Below, piece by piece: positions 41,072 through 51,006 of a DNA stretch of 64,000 bases. The notes below the pieces were generated by a model. That model did not search any database. It worked only from the letters and a program-made list of their open reading frames with translations, and was not told the DNA's origin. Position 1 is the stretch's first letter, and each line of letters opens with the position of its first letter. The translations under genes and the position numbers were made by a program. This DNA comes from Megalonaias nervosa. Taxonomy: Eukaryota; Mollusca; Bivalvia; Unionida; Unionidae. The stretch covers positions 1 to 64,000 of the forward strand of contig JAECUM010016717.1 in NCBI GenBank assembly GCA_016617855.1, read 5' to 3'.

Positions 41072-41129
41072 TAAATATAATGGTAGATATTTACGGAAGA
41101 TCAGCTAAGACTAAAACCCAGCAAGGTGA

Positions 41130-41267
41130 TTTAAATTATATATATATAGAGGTATATGGCGCAAGTATATATATATATATATATATATATAGTAGTTAGA
41201 GTTACATATAAGGTTATATATATATATAGAAAAGATATATATATATATACATATACATATATACATC

Positions 41268-41298
<31 letters not shown>

Positions 41299-41310
41299 GA
41301 GTGTGAGTGT
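41130..41310 (+). repeat. (AT)n and (GT)n microsatellites
   Basis: Interrupted AT/TATA tracts to 41,265, then about 12 GT units to 41,310, directly before the truncated LINE start. Confidence 0.9.
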
Positions 41311-43727
41311 GTTATATTAAGAACTACCGCCCAGTTTCTAATGTCCCATTCATGTCAAAAGTCTTAGAAAATGTTGTTCTATCCCAACTTGTATCTCATC
41401 TGAATTCAAACAGTCCTTTTAGCAATGTACAGTCTGCAAATCGCCCTTGCCACAGTACTGAAACTACTCTTCTGAAAGTAGTCAATGACCTTCTCTCTGC
41501 TTTGGATAGCGGAAAGAGTACAATCCTCACTCTCCTTGACTTGTCTGCAGCATTTGACACTATAGACCATGACATATTACTTCATGTGGCATTCACGATA
41601 CAGCCTTACTATGGTTCAAGTCCTACTTGTGTCCGCAAATGGAAAACACTCCAGCCCAGTTGATCTATTCTGTGGTGTTCCACAGGGGTCTGTTCTTGGA
41701 CCTGTTCTCTTCATTCTATACACTCAGCCACTCTCAAGTGTCATAGATCATCACCCAGTGTCTCACCAATTGTATGCTGATGACACCCAAATATACACAT
41801 CTAGCCCCCCAACTGAAGTTGAAGCTACCATCCAAGGTGTAGAGAAGTGCATTTCGATGGGAAATCATGGATGACATGTAACAAGCTGCAGATGAATGAT
41901 GATAAAACTGAAGCCATTCTGATTACAACACAAAGACTTTCTCATTCACATCCTTTACCTCAGACAATAAATATCAGCAGCACCAACATTAAATTCACAC
42001 AGTCAGTACGAAACCTAGGTGTTACTCTCGACAGTACTCTCTCATTGCACCAACATATCATGAACATATGCAAGGCTGAATATATTGAGCTGAGACGTGT
42101 TACGTATATGTAATTAAATTGCTTGTGTGTTAGTTTTAGAATTCTTTTTTTATTTTTGTTTCATTACATTTTATTGTAATGATTATTTTCTCGGGATTCG
42201 ATATTTTCTTTCAGTAAATTCTGTTTATCTAAAACGTAAAAGGTGTTACATTAGCATTTTTTTTAGCTCGCTCTGGTATACCGTCTTGTAAACACTACGC
42301 GAAAACGATTGGCTATTGCCAAGGTCATTTCGGTCTCCGTGTAGTCTGAATAAACAATGTTTTATTTTTAAATTTATTTCAGAGTGAGAATCTGGTACTT
42401 AGATAGGGCTATTCTTGCATACGTAACAAATGGCATTTTATATTATTGCGATGTTCAAATTAGTAAATCCCGCAGCCTATCACGTGTAGTGCCAAGTGAC
42501 TTAAAATCGAGGCTTAAAACAGCTATTTTCTACTAGATCGGGTCAGAGTTGTTCTTAACACCTTGAGGAAACAAGATGTTTCTAATTGTTGTTGTCAGTT
42601 TGATTTTCATTTGTTTTTGAAGTTTAATAATAATATTCTCTAGGAAGCTAAACAAGTGAACGTTTTTATATAAAGTTCTGGGAGAAAGAAATTCAGTGGA
42701 AATTTATTCTGGAGTTATACGGAAACATAAACTGTGATTCAATCGAGGATCTATTAGCACCAGTACAACGGTTTTTTCTGACGTCATCGTCTCCATATTG
42801 GAATTTCATCGAGATTCAAACCTGGATTTTATTAGAACTATTTAGTGATAGGACTTGTAGTTTTCAATTTTATGATTAAATTTTGGATTATATTCACAAA
42901 CCGTCAGTCCTATTTCCAATTTTTACATTGTTTTCTAGGGAAATAAATTATTTTGTTAAAATTTACAAAGCTTGTTGGCTTCACTCTTTTTTCTTGTTAT
43001 TTTTGTACGAGCCTACACGTAACAGACGCATCAGCTCCATTCGCAATTATCTTTCAGTTGATGCCACTAAAACACTTGTGTGTTCCTTAGTACTTTCAAG
43101 ACTGGATTATTGTAACTCAATTCTGTCTGGTTCGTCTCAATATCTACTCCAGAAATTTCAAAATGTTCAAAACACAACTTCTCGGATCATCCTTAGGGTA
43201 CCACGATCAGTGCACACCTCCCCCCTGCTCTGTACCCTACACTGGCTATCCATTCGATGCAGAATTAAACACAAAATTTGTTCTCTGTGCTACGTTTCAC
43301 TGGCGGGCTCCAGTCCAACATACATATCTGACCTCACCCATGTATACACACCAGCAAGATACTTACACTCCTCTTCCGACACTCGTATTCTCATTATTCC
43401 CACTTTGAAAATGAAATCATATGGACAACATTCTTTTGCATACCAGGGCCCAGCAACGTGGAACGAATTGCTCACTGAACTTAGACACAAAGACACAGTG
43501 ATCTCATTCAAGAGCGCTCTTTAAACTCACCTATTTCAACTGCAAGAACAGACTTGAAAGACCTAAAAATGTTTCCTTACCTTAAATATTTACAGCATGT
43601 TTTCTGTTTTCTAATTTTGTGGTGTTTGTTTTTATTTTTGTAATCATATCATTATATATGTTTTTTAAGTGTTGTCAAATGTTGTAAAGCGCTTAGAGCT
43701 TCTAAAGATTAGGCGCTATACAAAGTC

Positions 43728-43735
<8 letters not shown>
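41311..43735 (+). mobile_element. L2/CR1-like LINE B, 5' truncated, split by a solo LTR
   Basis: Begins in the RT domain (NYRPVSNVPFMSKVLEN). Has LLDLSAAFDTIDHDILLH, CGVPQGSVLGPVLFILY and YADDTQIY in broken frames, then the solo LTR at 42,098-43,024, then the thumb domain and 3' UTR with GCGCTTAGAGCTTC. Colinear with LINE A. A short deletion near 41,583 relative to LINE A changes the frame. It sits inside the fiber-like gene. Confidence 0.85.
42098..43024 (+). repeat. solo LTR 3 (927 bp) inside LINE B
   Basis: TGTTACGTATATG...CTACACGTAACA, a diverged member of the LTR family. AGACG/GACG before it is repeated after it (target duplication of 4-5 bp), and LINE A preserves the empty site near 15,360, so the insertion can be seen directly. 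Confidence 0.85.

Positions 43736-43793
<58 letters not shown>
43736..43793 (+). repeat. (ATT)n tail of LINE B
   Basis: About 19 ATT units following the LINE 3' end. Confidence 0.9.
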
Positions 43794-44854
43794 TATCCAA
43801 GTATGCAACTCTTGATCAACACAGGAATGAAATTGATGATCTTTTAAGTCTTGCAAGTGTAGACAGCAATGAAGTCGTTATTTTTCAGGATAAACAAGGG
43901 CGATTAAAATCAAGTAACATCCAGTTAACAGACATCCTTGTACGAATTACAAACGCGCTCAAAGACAATATTGTTGTATTTGATGAAAACGGTAGAATAC
44001 AAGACTCTGTAAATTCATTCAACAATTATGCCAAGAAAACCGGCGATATTTTCACTGGTATTATTGTCATGAAACAAAACAAAATTACCAACCTTGGAAA
44101 TCCAGTCATACCCACTGACGCTGCAACAAAAAAATACGTCGATGATCAAGAATCCAAGTTCATATCAGTTAACGGTGGTATGATGCGTGCATTTCTTGAC
44201 ATGAACAACAATGGAATGAATAATCTCAGAACACCAGAATTAGATTTTGACGCTGCAACGAAGAAATACGTCGACGATAGTAACATCCCGACGACAACTT
44301 CGTTGACGACAATCAACGATGGAATGACCGCATTTAGAACTGACTTTTCTAATCACGTACAAATGTTTCTGAATTTCGTAGGAACATAAACAGAGCCATT
44401 AATGAATTTTTTGGGAGTCCAGCAGTTGTTGATATTAAACTTTCTGATATTAATGCGAGACTCAACGATATTGTCAGTGGAATTACTGATATCGTTGAAA
44501 AAACTAATCTCGTTAAAATTCCTCACGGCGAACAGATTGCTAATGTGGTATACACAATATCATCAGGATCATCAACATGGTCACAGCAAAATGACACTAT
44601 CAAATATACCGCGACGGTTTCTGGTGTGTATAGACTGTCCGTGTTCAGCTCTGCAAAATTTAGGATATTTACCACGTATCCATGGCGTCATTCAACCGAT
44701 GTTTTTTATGGAACTGTGTCTATTATATTAAATAATGATGCCGAAGAAATCTTTATACTGGAACCGTCTGATAAAAAATTAACTGCAGCGTCTTACTGGT
44801 GGTGTCTGAAATTTGTCGCTGAAACACCTTAATTTCTCATTTAATAAAAGTATA

Positions 44855-45350
44855 ATGAATCAAAATCCAATCGACGTTCTTCTTTACAGATACAATCAAA
44901 TATATACATGGCAAACTAAACTAAAAAATATCGTTGACGATTATACAGTAAAAGTAAAAAAAATATCGCAGACGTGTGGTTGTCATTGATATAATTGTTT
45001 ATTCAGTTTCTGCCGTTATCGCTGGAACCGGAGTATTGCTATCAACAATAACAATGACCGCGCCTGCAGTTGTAACAATCGTTGTTTCAGCCGCAGCGAC
45101 AATTGCTGGTATTTTCAGTATTATTGTGAAGAAGATAAATACATGCACAAACACAAAATTACACGAGTATACAATAAAACTACACACGGCGATGTCTGCA
45201 TATTCTAAACTATCGTCGTATCTCTCGTCGTATCTCAGTGATGGTAAAATATCCGATGAGGAGTTCACAATGATGATAAAAATTTACAATGAAGTATTTG
45301 ACGAAAAAATAGAAACTCTAATGGAAGATCAAATTCCCGATTTAAAATAA
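44855..45350 (+). pseudogene. Polinton B two-span membrane protein
   Basis: ATG 44,855 reads MNQNPIDVLLYRYNQIYTWQ. A shift near 44,970 leads to a hydrophobic stretch of two likely spans (VSAVIAGTGVLLSTITMTAP and TIVVSAAATIAGIFSIIV), KKINTCTNTK, then a helical end with DGKISDEEFTMMIKIYNEVF. A similar membrane protein with a KISDxEF end occurs beside capsid genes in other Polinton-like loci, as I recall. Function unknown. Confidence 0.55.
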
Positions 45351-45351
45351 T

Positions 45352-45367
45352 AATAATGATGATGATG

Positions 45368-45434
<67 letters not shown>
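45352..45434 (+). repeat. (AAT/GAT)n microsatellite
   Basis: About 27 units; frames translated across it are artefacts. Confidence 0.9.
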
Positions 45435-45436
<2 letters not shown>

Positions 45437-45479
45437 GTAATAATAATAGTCATCATCGAACGAACTACTGCAACAAATC

Positions 45480-46391
45480 GTCGTTAATACAGCACCGCAA
45501 GAGACAACAATAATATCAGCGAGTTCAGCCAATCCTGAGTTTAATGTAGTTTTTCCAACAGCAATTCCAGTTAACGAAATAGCGCTAGTACAATTACGGG
45601 TTTATTATAGCTGGCCAAATATCAGATCAAAATCATTCGATGGATTACAAGCAAATAATTCATTTGTATTCGCAAATAAAAATAGGGACGACGGAACCCC
45701 CGATTGGCAAGTTGTTGGTATTCCAACAGGCAGTTATCAAATAGAACAAATCAACGATGAGTTCCAACGCAGAATTAAGTCTATCACAGGAAACGAATAA
45801 AAAATAGCTATTATTGTTCATGAACCAACTTTATCGGCCGCGATAGAAATATATTATCTCGACTACACCGTTGATATATATCAAAGTTCGATCAGATCAG
45901 TATTAGGTTGGCCTGATATTCCACCTATCCACGATGTGATACCAGAACCAAAACTTAATGAATTTAATACAAATGAAGAAAAATATATGTGTGATTTGAT
46001 GTGATGTGATTTGGATTTTTAACGTAGCTTTAACAATTTTTCAGTCATATCGCTACGATGTCTGCAGTGTGACAGTTTATAGTGAGGTCTAGCACTGGGG
46101 CATCATGCCGCAGACATGTAGCATGATGTCCCACCCAGTCACATTATCCTGACACCAGCCGACCAGTCCTAACACTAACCTCTTAATGCTGAGCGCCAAG
46201 CGAGGCAGCTGTTAGTAACATTTTTGTAAGTCTTTGGTATGACTCGGCCAGGGATCGAACCCACCACTTCCCGCATCCGAGGCGGACGTTCTAATCACTA
46301 GGCCACCGGAGCGGTTAGAAAAATATATAAAACAACCAGAATATCGAAGTAAACATCCATGGGTAAGACGCGTCGGTGGTCCACCTTTTTT
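45480..46391 (+). pseudogene. Polinton B penton-like minor capsid protein, split by SINE
   Basis: Reads NPEFNVVFPTAIPVNEIALV, VYYSWPNIRSKSFDGLQANN, DWQVVGIPTGSYQIEQINDE and, after a TAA at about 45,799, IYYLDYTVDIYQSSIRSVLG. The SINE interrupts the 3' end; beyond it the frame continues KQPEYRSKHPWVRR. The start is obscured by the AAT microsatellite. The SWPNI and IPxGxYxIxxIN patterns point to a Polinton minor capsid protein. Confidence 0.55.
45989..46316 (-). mobile_element. tRNA-derived SINE with 12-bp target duplication
   Basis: AGAAAAATATAT occurs at 45,977-45,988 and 46,317-46,328. On the minus strand the head shows box A (GTGGCCTAGTGATTAG) and box B (GGTTCGATCCC). The body contains TGCTGAGCGCCAAGCGAGG and a TAAGTCTTTGGTATGAC-type segment, which I associate with molluscan SINEs. 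Confidence 0.85.
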
Positions 46392-47219
46392 ATGTTGATC
46401 GGTGGTAGAAATATTTATATTTTGAGAAAACACTTATATGAATATGTTAAAATTAAAAACGTAGTTTTCATCGATGAAGAAAAAATCAAATCATTGTTTG
46501 AACCGATTACTTTTGAATACGTTCGGGTATTTAATGATCTACAAAGTCTATTTTTCTTCCTTATCACAACATTTCAACGAAGACGTAAAACAACAGATAA
46601 TTGAAACAATACAACATTTAAATCATGTGACATCAGATTTTGGATTTGTCGGTAGAGTAATTATATTAAAGGCAATTCCCGGTGAATTTCCATATTTTGC
46701 TGATACTATTGATGGCCCAACCCCACACGAATTTAAACAATTGTTTCTTGATCATTAGAAAACAACAAAAGAAAAATTACAAAAAACATTTACAATACCA
46801 GGATTTGACACCCAGGAGATCAAAAAATCAGTTTTTATATTATCACACAAAACTTTCCAGAAATACTTGAATCATGGAGAGAAATAAACCCGCCGCCAGT
46901 TATTCTTAAACATAATAATGATCCGTACGGTGGCGGTCGTCATATTTCACCTGGTATTGTAAATATAACATCAACGATCGCAGTTAATCTTCTATGTGAT
47001 GTAATTGATGGCAGTTATCAGGTAGATCTTGAAAAATCTAACCAGGCTCAACAAGGATATATATTATACTCATTTACCCCTCAAGTACCACCAGGATATT
47101 TAATTGGATCAGAACCAATTAATCCTGTTTATCTGAGATGTCATAATCCATTGTTATTAAGAATACATTTCAAACTTACTGACCAGATCGGACACCTTTT
47201 GGATTTGAGAAATGAATGA
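46391..47219 (+). pseudogene. Polinton B capsid-region gene, uncharacterised
   Basis: Read in several frames: LFFFLSQHFNEDVKQQIIET, FVGRVIILKAIPGEFPYFAD, GPTPHEFKQLFLDH, then NITSTIAVNLLCDVIDGSYQ, QQGYILYSFTPQVPPGYLIG and PINPVYLRCHN with RIHFKLTDQIGHLLDLRNE at the end. Homologous to 13,870-14,612 in copy A. The end resembles the C-terminus of minor capsid proteins. More than two frameshifts. Function uncertain. Confidence 0.45.
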
Positions 47220-47474
47220 TTGATTATAAATCCGAATGTGAGATCGTTGAACAAAAAAAAAATGTTAATAAATTATCAGAATAAAAAATAAATATTATTA
47301 TCAGAAATAAAAAATATATCTGATTCTGAGTAAATATTATTATCAGATAAAAAATAAATATTATTATCAGAATAAAAATAAATCTGATTCTGAGTAAATA
47401 TTATTATCAGAATAAAAATAAATCTGATTCTGAGTAAATTGATTCGGAGTAAATATTATTATCAGAATAAAAAA

Positions 47475-47532
<58 letters not shown>

Positions 47533-47634
47533 TATATCAGAATAAATCAGAATCTGAATAATTATCAGAATAAAAAATATTATTAGTATTATTATTATTA
47601 TTATCAGAATAAAAATATTATTATTATTACTATA

Positions 47635-47687
<53 letters not shown>

Positions 47688-47702
47688 CTGATTCAGAATA
47701 AA

Positions 47703-47753
<51 letters not shown>

Positions 47754-47790
47754 CAGAATAAAAAATAAATATTATTATCAGAATAGTATA
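47220..47790 (+). repeat. (ATT)n and ATCAGAATAAAAA tandem repeats
   Basis: Alternating blocks of ATT units and a longer repeat built from TATCAGAATAAAAAATAAAT and CTGATTCTGAGTAAATATT. Confidence 0.9.
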
Positions 47791-47960
47791 ATTATAACAG
47801 TTAAGGATATTATTTATTCTGAGGTCTCTATCATCGATAACGGATCTGTACATATCATATAATAATATTAATAAATGTACCGATCCGTTATCAAATTGAG
47901 GCAAATAATAGAAGCATACTCATTCTGGGTTCTCTATCGTCGGTGAGAGATCAGTACATA

Positions 47961-48031
47961 CACACATGAAGCGAAATAACTCTGTCAAGCAAAGCTCTCT
48001 CTGATAGATTAATTAAGCAGTTGTCCCACTT
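47961..48031 (+). repeat. left arm of long inverted repeat
   Basis: CTCTGTCAAGCAAAGCTCTC and flanks are present in reverse complement at 50,064-50,128, enclosing about 2 kb of microsatellites and one gene. Confidence 0.8.
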
Positions 48032-48399
48032 GTTACTGTAGTCACGTTACATTACTGTAGTGATTATTTTGTTTTTCTGTCATCGTAAGGGTTATATTCA
48101 GTAACATAACTGTCTGTAGTCAGTGGATCAGTATAATTTGCAACAGAGAAGGATATTTATATCTTTTCACTCTGATAAATTCAGATCGTTCACAAGTTTG
48201 ATATACATTGTATTGCGTGAATTCCAGGTAGGTTATTTTTAGATCTTCAATACGCCATTTTGTAGGTCACGTAACATCTGTTTACAAACGACATCAGGCG
48301 GATTTTTTTAGAAATTAAAATTCACAGTGCAGTTTATTTATTCAGTATAGGTATAGGTAACCTCATGATAATTCCTGAAACGTATATTTGTAAGAATCA

Positions 48400-48480
48400 G
48401 ACAGTGGCGCAGTGTTATAACGTTGGATTATTATACTGAGGCATCGGGTTCGATTCCCGTAACAGACGTATCGTGGACGG
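48400..48480 (+). mobile_element. possible tRNA-derived SINE head
   Basis: CAGTGGCGCAGTGTTATAAC (box A-like) followed 30 bases later by GGGTTCGATTCCCGT (box B). No clear 3' end or target duplication found. Confidence 0.35.
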
Positions 48481-48964
48481 CGGCGGTACGATGCCAATTT
48501 TTCTTAAGGTGGGGGGGGGTTTTCCAAACCCCAAGGAATTTCATGTACACTTCCTCACCACGTCAAACACGTGGTGGGTGTTGTTTTGCACTCACCCCGG
48601 GTTTGATATGGGGGGGGGTGAGTGTACACGAAATTAAAAAATATTTATAATATATAATATAATTATAATTTCTATATGAAAACTGGAATCCCTCAAAAAT
48701 AAACAGTAGGATGATGTCAGCTCTTAACCTTGTGACCTCACTGAAGGGTATACCCCACACAAGACATTCAGAAGGAATTGTCGCCAAAAGAAAAAGTATC
48801 ATGAGGCGCCTGTGGGCCATAAGAAAGACCTATACAGAAAACTAGGGTCGACCCAAAAAACTAGGGTCATCAACGGAAAGACTAAAAAAACTAGGACCTC
48901 ATGACTTTACTGGCAATGAAGGGACTCCATGGAATGGTTGATGCTGATGTTTATTTTTTGTTTA

Positions 48965-48968
<4 letters not shown>

Positions 48969-49058
<90 letters not shown>

Positions 49059-49059
49059 A

Positions 49060-49130
<71 letters not shown>
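48969..49130 (+). repeat. (ATT)n/(GTT)n microsatellite
   Basis: Three blocks of ATT, GTT and ATT units over about 160 bp. Poly-Leu and poly-Tyr frames here are artefacts. Confidence 0.9.
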
Positions 49131-49133
<3 letters not shown>

Positions 49134-49225
49134 AAATATTTTTTATTATTATTCTGATTCATAAATATTTTTATTATTATTTTGACTCTGAAATATTTTC
49201 ATTTTAAACAAATATTTGTTGTATA

Positions 49226-49545
49226 ATGAATCATGAAAATATTAATGTTATTATTCTGCGATTGAAAAATTACAACTTGACCGTTTAAAAATATCTGATG
49301 AACTGAAGCCTCAGAAAATTATGTGTGATTTTAAATCATTGCAACAACGAAAATTTGAAAATAAATACACATTACCACCCGATTACAGATTCATAAAGAT
49401 AATTCAGCAAGCAATATTACAGTCGCTGGCAATAGTTACAGATACACAGGTGAAATTATTTGCCCCTCTTGCACACTCAATAGAAAAGATTAGATCCGAA
49501 GTGTCTCACGAATACGAAACAAAAAGAATTGTGAATGCTCGTTGA
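49226..49545 (+). pseudogene. Polinton B helical protein
   Basis: ATG 49,226 starts a short frame. After a shift it reads KLQLDRLKISDELK, LQQRKFENKYTLPPDYRFIK and LAHSIEKIRSEVSHEYETKR to a stop at 49,543-49,545. Matches copy A at 17,036-17,330. Function unknown. Confidence 0.5.
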
Positions 49546-49759
49546 GGGAGATTATGTCTGCTTGCAATGTGAGTGATGATGCGCCGTCACCAGTGACTAT
49601 AGTGACGACAAATCTAACTCTGTCACAGTGACTGAGGTACCAGTTAAACAAGTGGGATAACTCATTTCTGAATACGGTGAAAACAATATTCATTTATATT
49701 TACTCAGAATCAGATTAATTGTTTGATTCTTATAATAATAGTATTTATTTTTTTATCTG

Positions 49760-49812
<53 letters not shown>

Positions 49813-49822
49813 TTTTATTCTG

Positions 49823-49882
<60 letters not shown>

Positions 49883-49966
49883 TTAATAATATTTGTTATT
49901 CTGATAATTATTCAGATTCTAATTTAATCCACTGACAGCTGACTGCTTACAGACAGTTACTGAATA

Positions 49967-50031
<65 letters not shown>

Positions 50032-50141
50032 AAATCGCTAGCTAGTCATGTAATCAAGCGGGAGAACTGCTTAATTACTCTATCAGAGAGAGCTTTGCTT
50101 GACAGAGTTATCTCCCTTCATGTGTGTATACTGGAACGTGA
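49546..50141. other. non-coding: (AAT)n, (AC)n and right inverted repeat arm
   Basis: (AAT)n blocks at 49,759-49,880 and (AC)n at 49,967-50,027. The right arm of the inverted repeat is at 50,064-50,128, ending just before the HNH gene. A short frame at 49,555 (MSACNVSDDAPSPVTIV) is unassigned. Confidence 0.6.
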
Positions 50142-50621
50142 TCATTTGTTCAAATTTCTTTGAAAATGCCGATTTGTATATATTATTTGCGACATACTGT
50201 ATCGAATGCGGGGCAATATAAAATATTTAGCAGCAGAATTTATTGATGGAAATATTATTTCTTTGCCTGTCGCTACATTTACAGATTTAATAGCCCCTTT
50301 TCCAACCATTTTGTGCATACCAGTTTCACCAAGTTTGCAATTCTGACTTTGTGTAACTGCCCGCAAGTTACATAAATAATTATTTTTTGGATTCCGATCA
50401 ATATGATTGATCACAAGACCCTTTTCGATTACTCCGTAAAAACACTCGCAGATGAATCTCTGTGAGTGATACATTTTGTTACCCCCGGCATTGAACATGT
50501 AATATCCAGTATTAGTAACATTCCCGACTGGTTTTTTTAATCGACAGTTCCTGATTACATCATCTCGAGATGCTTCATAATTCTTGATGATGGAATGTTT
50601 CACAAATTCAATTTGTTCCAT
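50142..50621 (-). CDS. HNH endonuclease with NUMOD1-like segment, intact
   Basis: 159 codons from ATG 50,621. Core: H52 and then INHIDRNPKNNYLCNLRAVT (residues 71-90; His73, Asp75 and Asn85 of the H-N-H site). Residues about 112-133 (SVNVATGKEIIFPSINSAAK) resemble the NUMOD1 DNA-binding motif of phage and organelle homing nucleases. Such enzymes are selfish or assist replication. The gene lies between the right inverted repeat arm and the zinc-ribbon gene; copy A has a truncated homolog in the same relative place. No break in the frame. Confidence 0.85.
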   Translation of the reverse strand: MEQIEFVKHSIIKNYEASRDDVIRNCRLKKPVGNVTNTGYYMFNAGGNKMYHSQRFICECFYGVIEKGLVINHIDRNPKNNYLCNLRAVTQSQNCKLGETGMHKMVGKGAIKSVNVATGKEIIFPSINSAAKYFILPRIRYSMSQIIYTNRHFQRNLNK

Positions 50622-50654
50622 TAGTATAATAATATTATTTGTTTAAATCATTAT

Positions 50655-50922
50655 TTTGAAAATCTGGCGAGATAGTCTTCAGCAGTTTTTTTTATAGGGG
50701 ATTCGACGTCATCGGTAATATTTTTTTATTATCATAATATCGTTTTAGCTCTCTGTATTTTTTACCACCACATTGCACACACAACTGAGTTTCTCCTCTA
50801 ACCCCAACACCACATTTTAAGCACGGTTTTGGTCCTAGACTCTCATGTCAAAAGCTTTACATATGATATCCACAGAATTCGTTTATGCATGCTTTGTTAC
50901 AAGGAGTTGAAAAACCCATCAT
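50655..50922 (-). pseudogene. Polinton B zinc-ribbon protein
   Basis: ATG 50,922 reads MMGFSTPCNKACINEFCGYH and stops. After a shift: GPKPCLKCGVGVRGETQLC and VQCGGKKYRELKRYY, giving several CxxC pairs. Homologous to 23,242-23,543. Head-to-head with the polymerase gene (85 bases between ATGs), so they may share a promoter. Confidence 0.6.
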
Positions 50923-51006
50923 TAGCCACTTATAGTTATTCTTTGTTTGAATCATTATATACATACTTATACTTCAATTTACATATATATTTGTCTTAAT
51001 TATAAT

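Larger units (their letters stand above)
41080..44832 (+). pseudogene. Polinton B fiber-like protein, split by LINE B
   Basis: ATG 41,080 starts MVDIYGRSAKTKTQQGDLN, after which AT and GT microsatellites and LINE B intervene. The gene resumes at about 43,797: VIFQDKQGRLKSSNIQL, KKTGDIFTGIIVMKQ, two copies of a NKITNLGNPVIPTDAATKKY-like motif (44,085 and 44,215), then after a shift near 44,390 a distal domain ending FVAETP. The DAATKKYVDD repeats are typical of phage-like tail fibers and Polinton fibers. Predicted vertex attachment protein; joining the two halves is inferred. Confidence 0.6.
47791..48960. other. non-coding spacer with inverted repeat arm and SINE-like head
   Basis: No convincing gene. 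Contains the left arm of a 70-bp inverted repeat (47,961-48,031) and a tRNA-like promoter near 48,400. Two G-runs occur at 48,510 and 48,610. Confidence 0.4.

Noticed and set aside
45265..45532. poly-Ile/poly-Tyr and similar frames over microsatellites (also 47,407-47,904; 48,901-49,207; 49,723-49,935)
   Set aside because: Translation of AAT/ATT repeats only.
46240..46316. functional tRNA gene on the minus strand
   Set aside because: Box A and B are present, but the unit continues into a SINE body and is flanked by a 12-bp target duplication; no cloverleaf acceptor pairing is visible.
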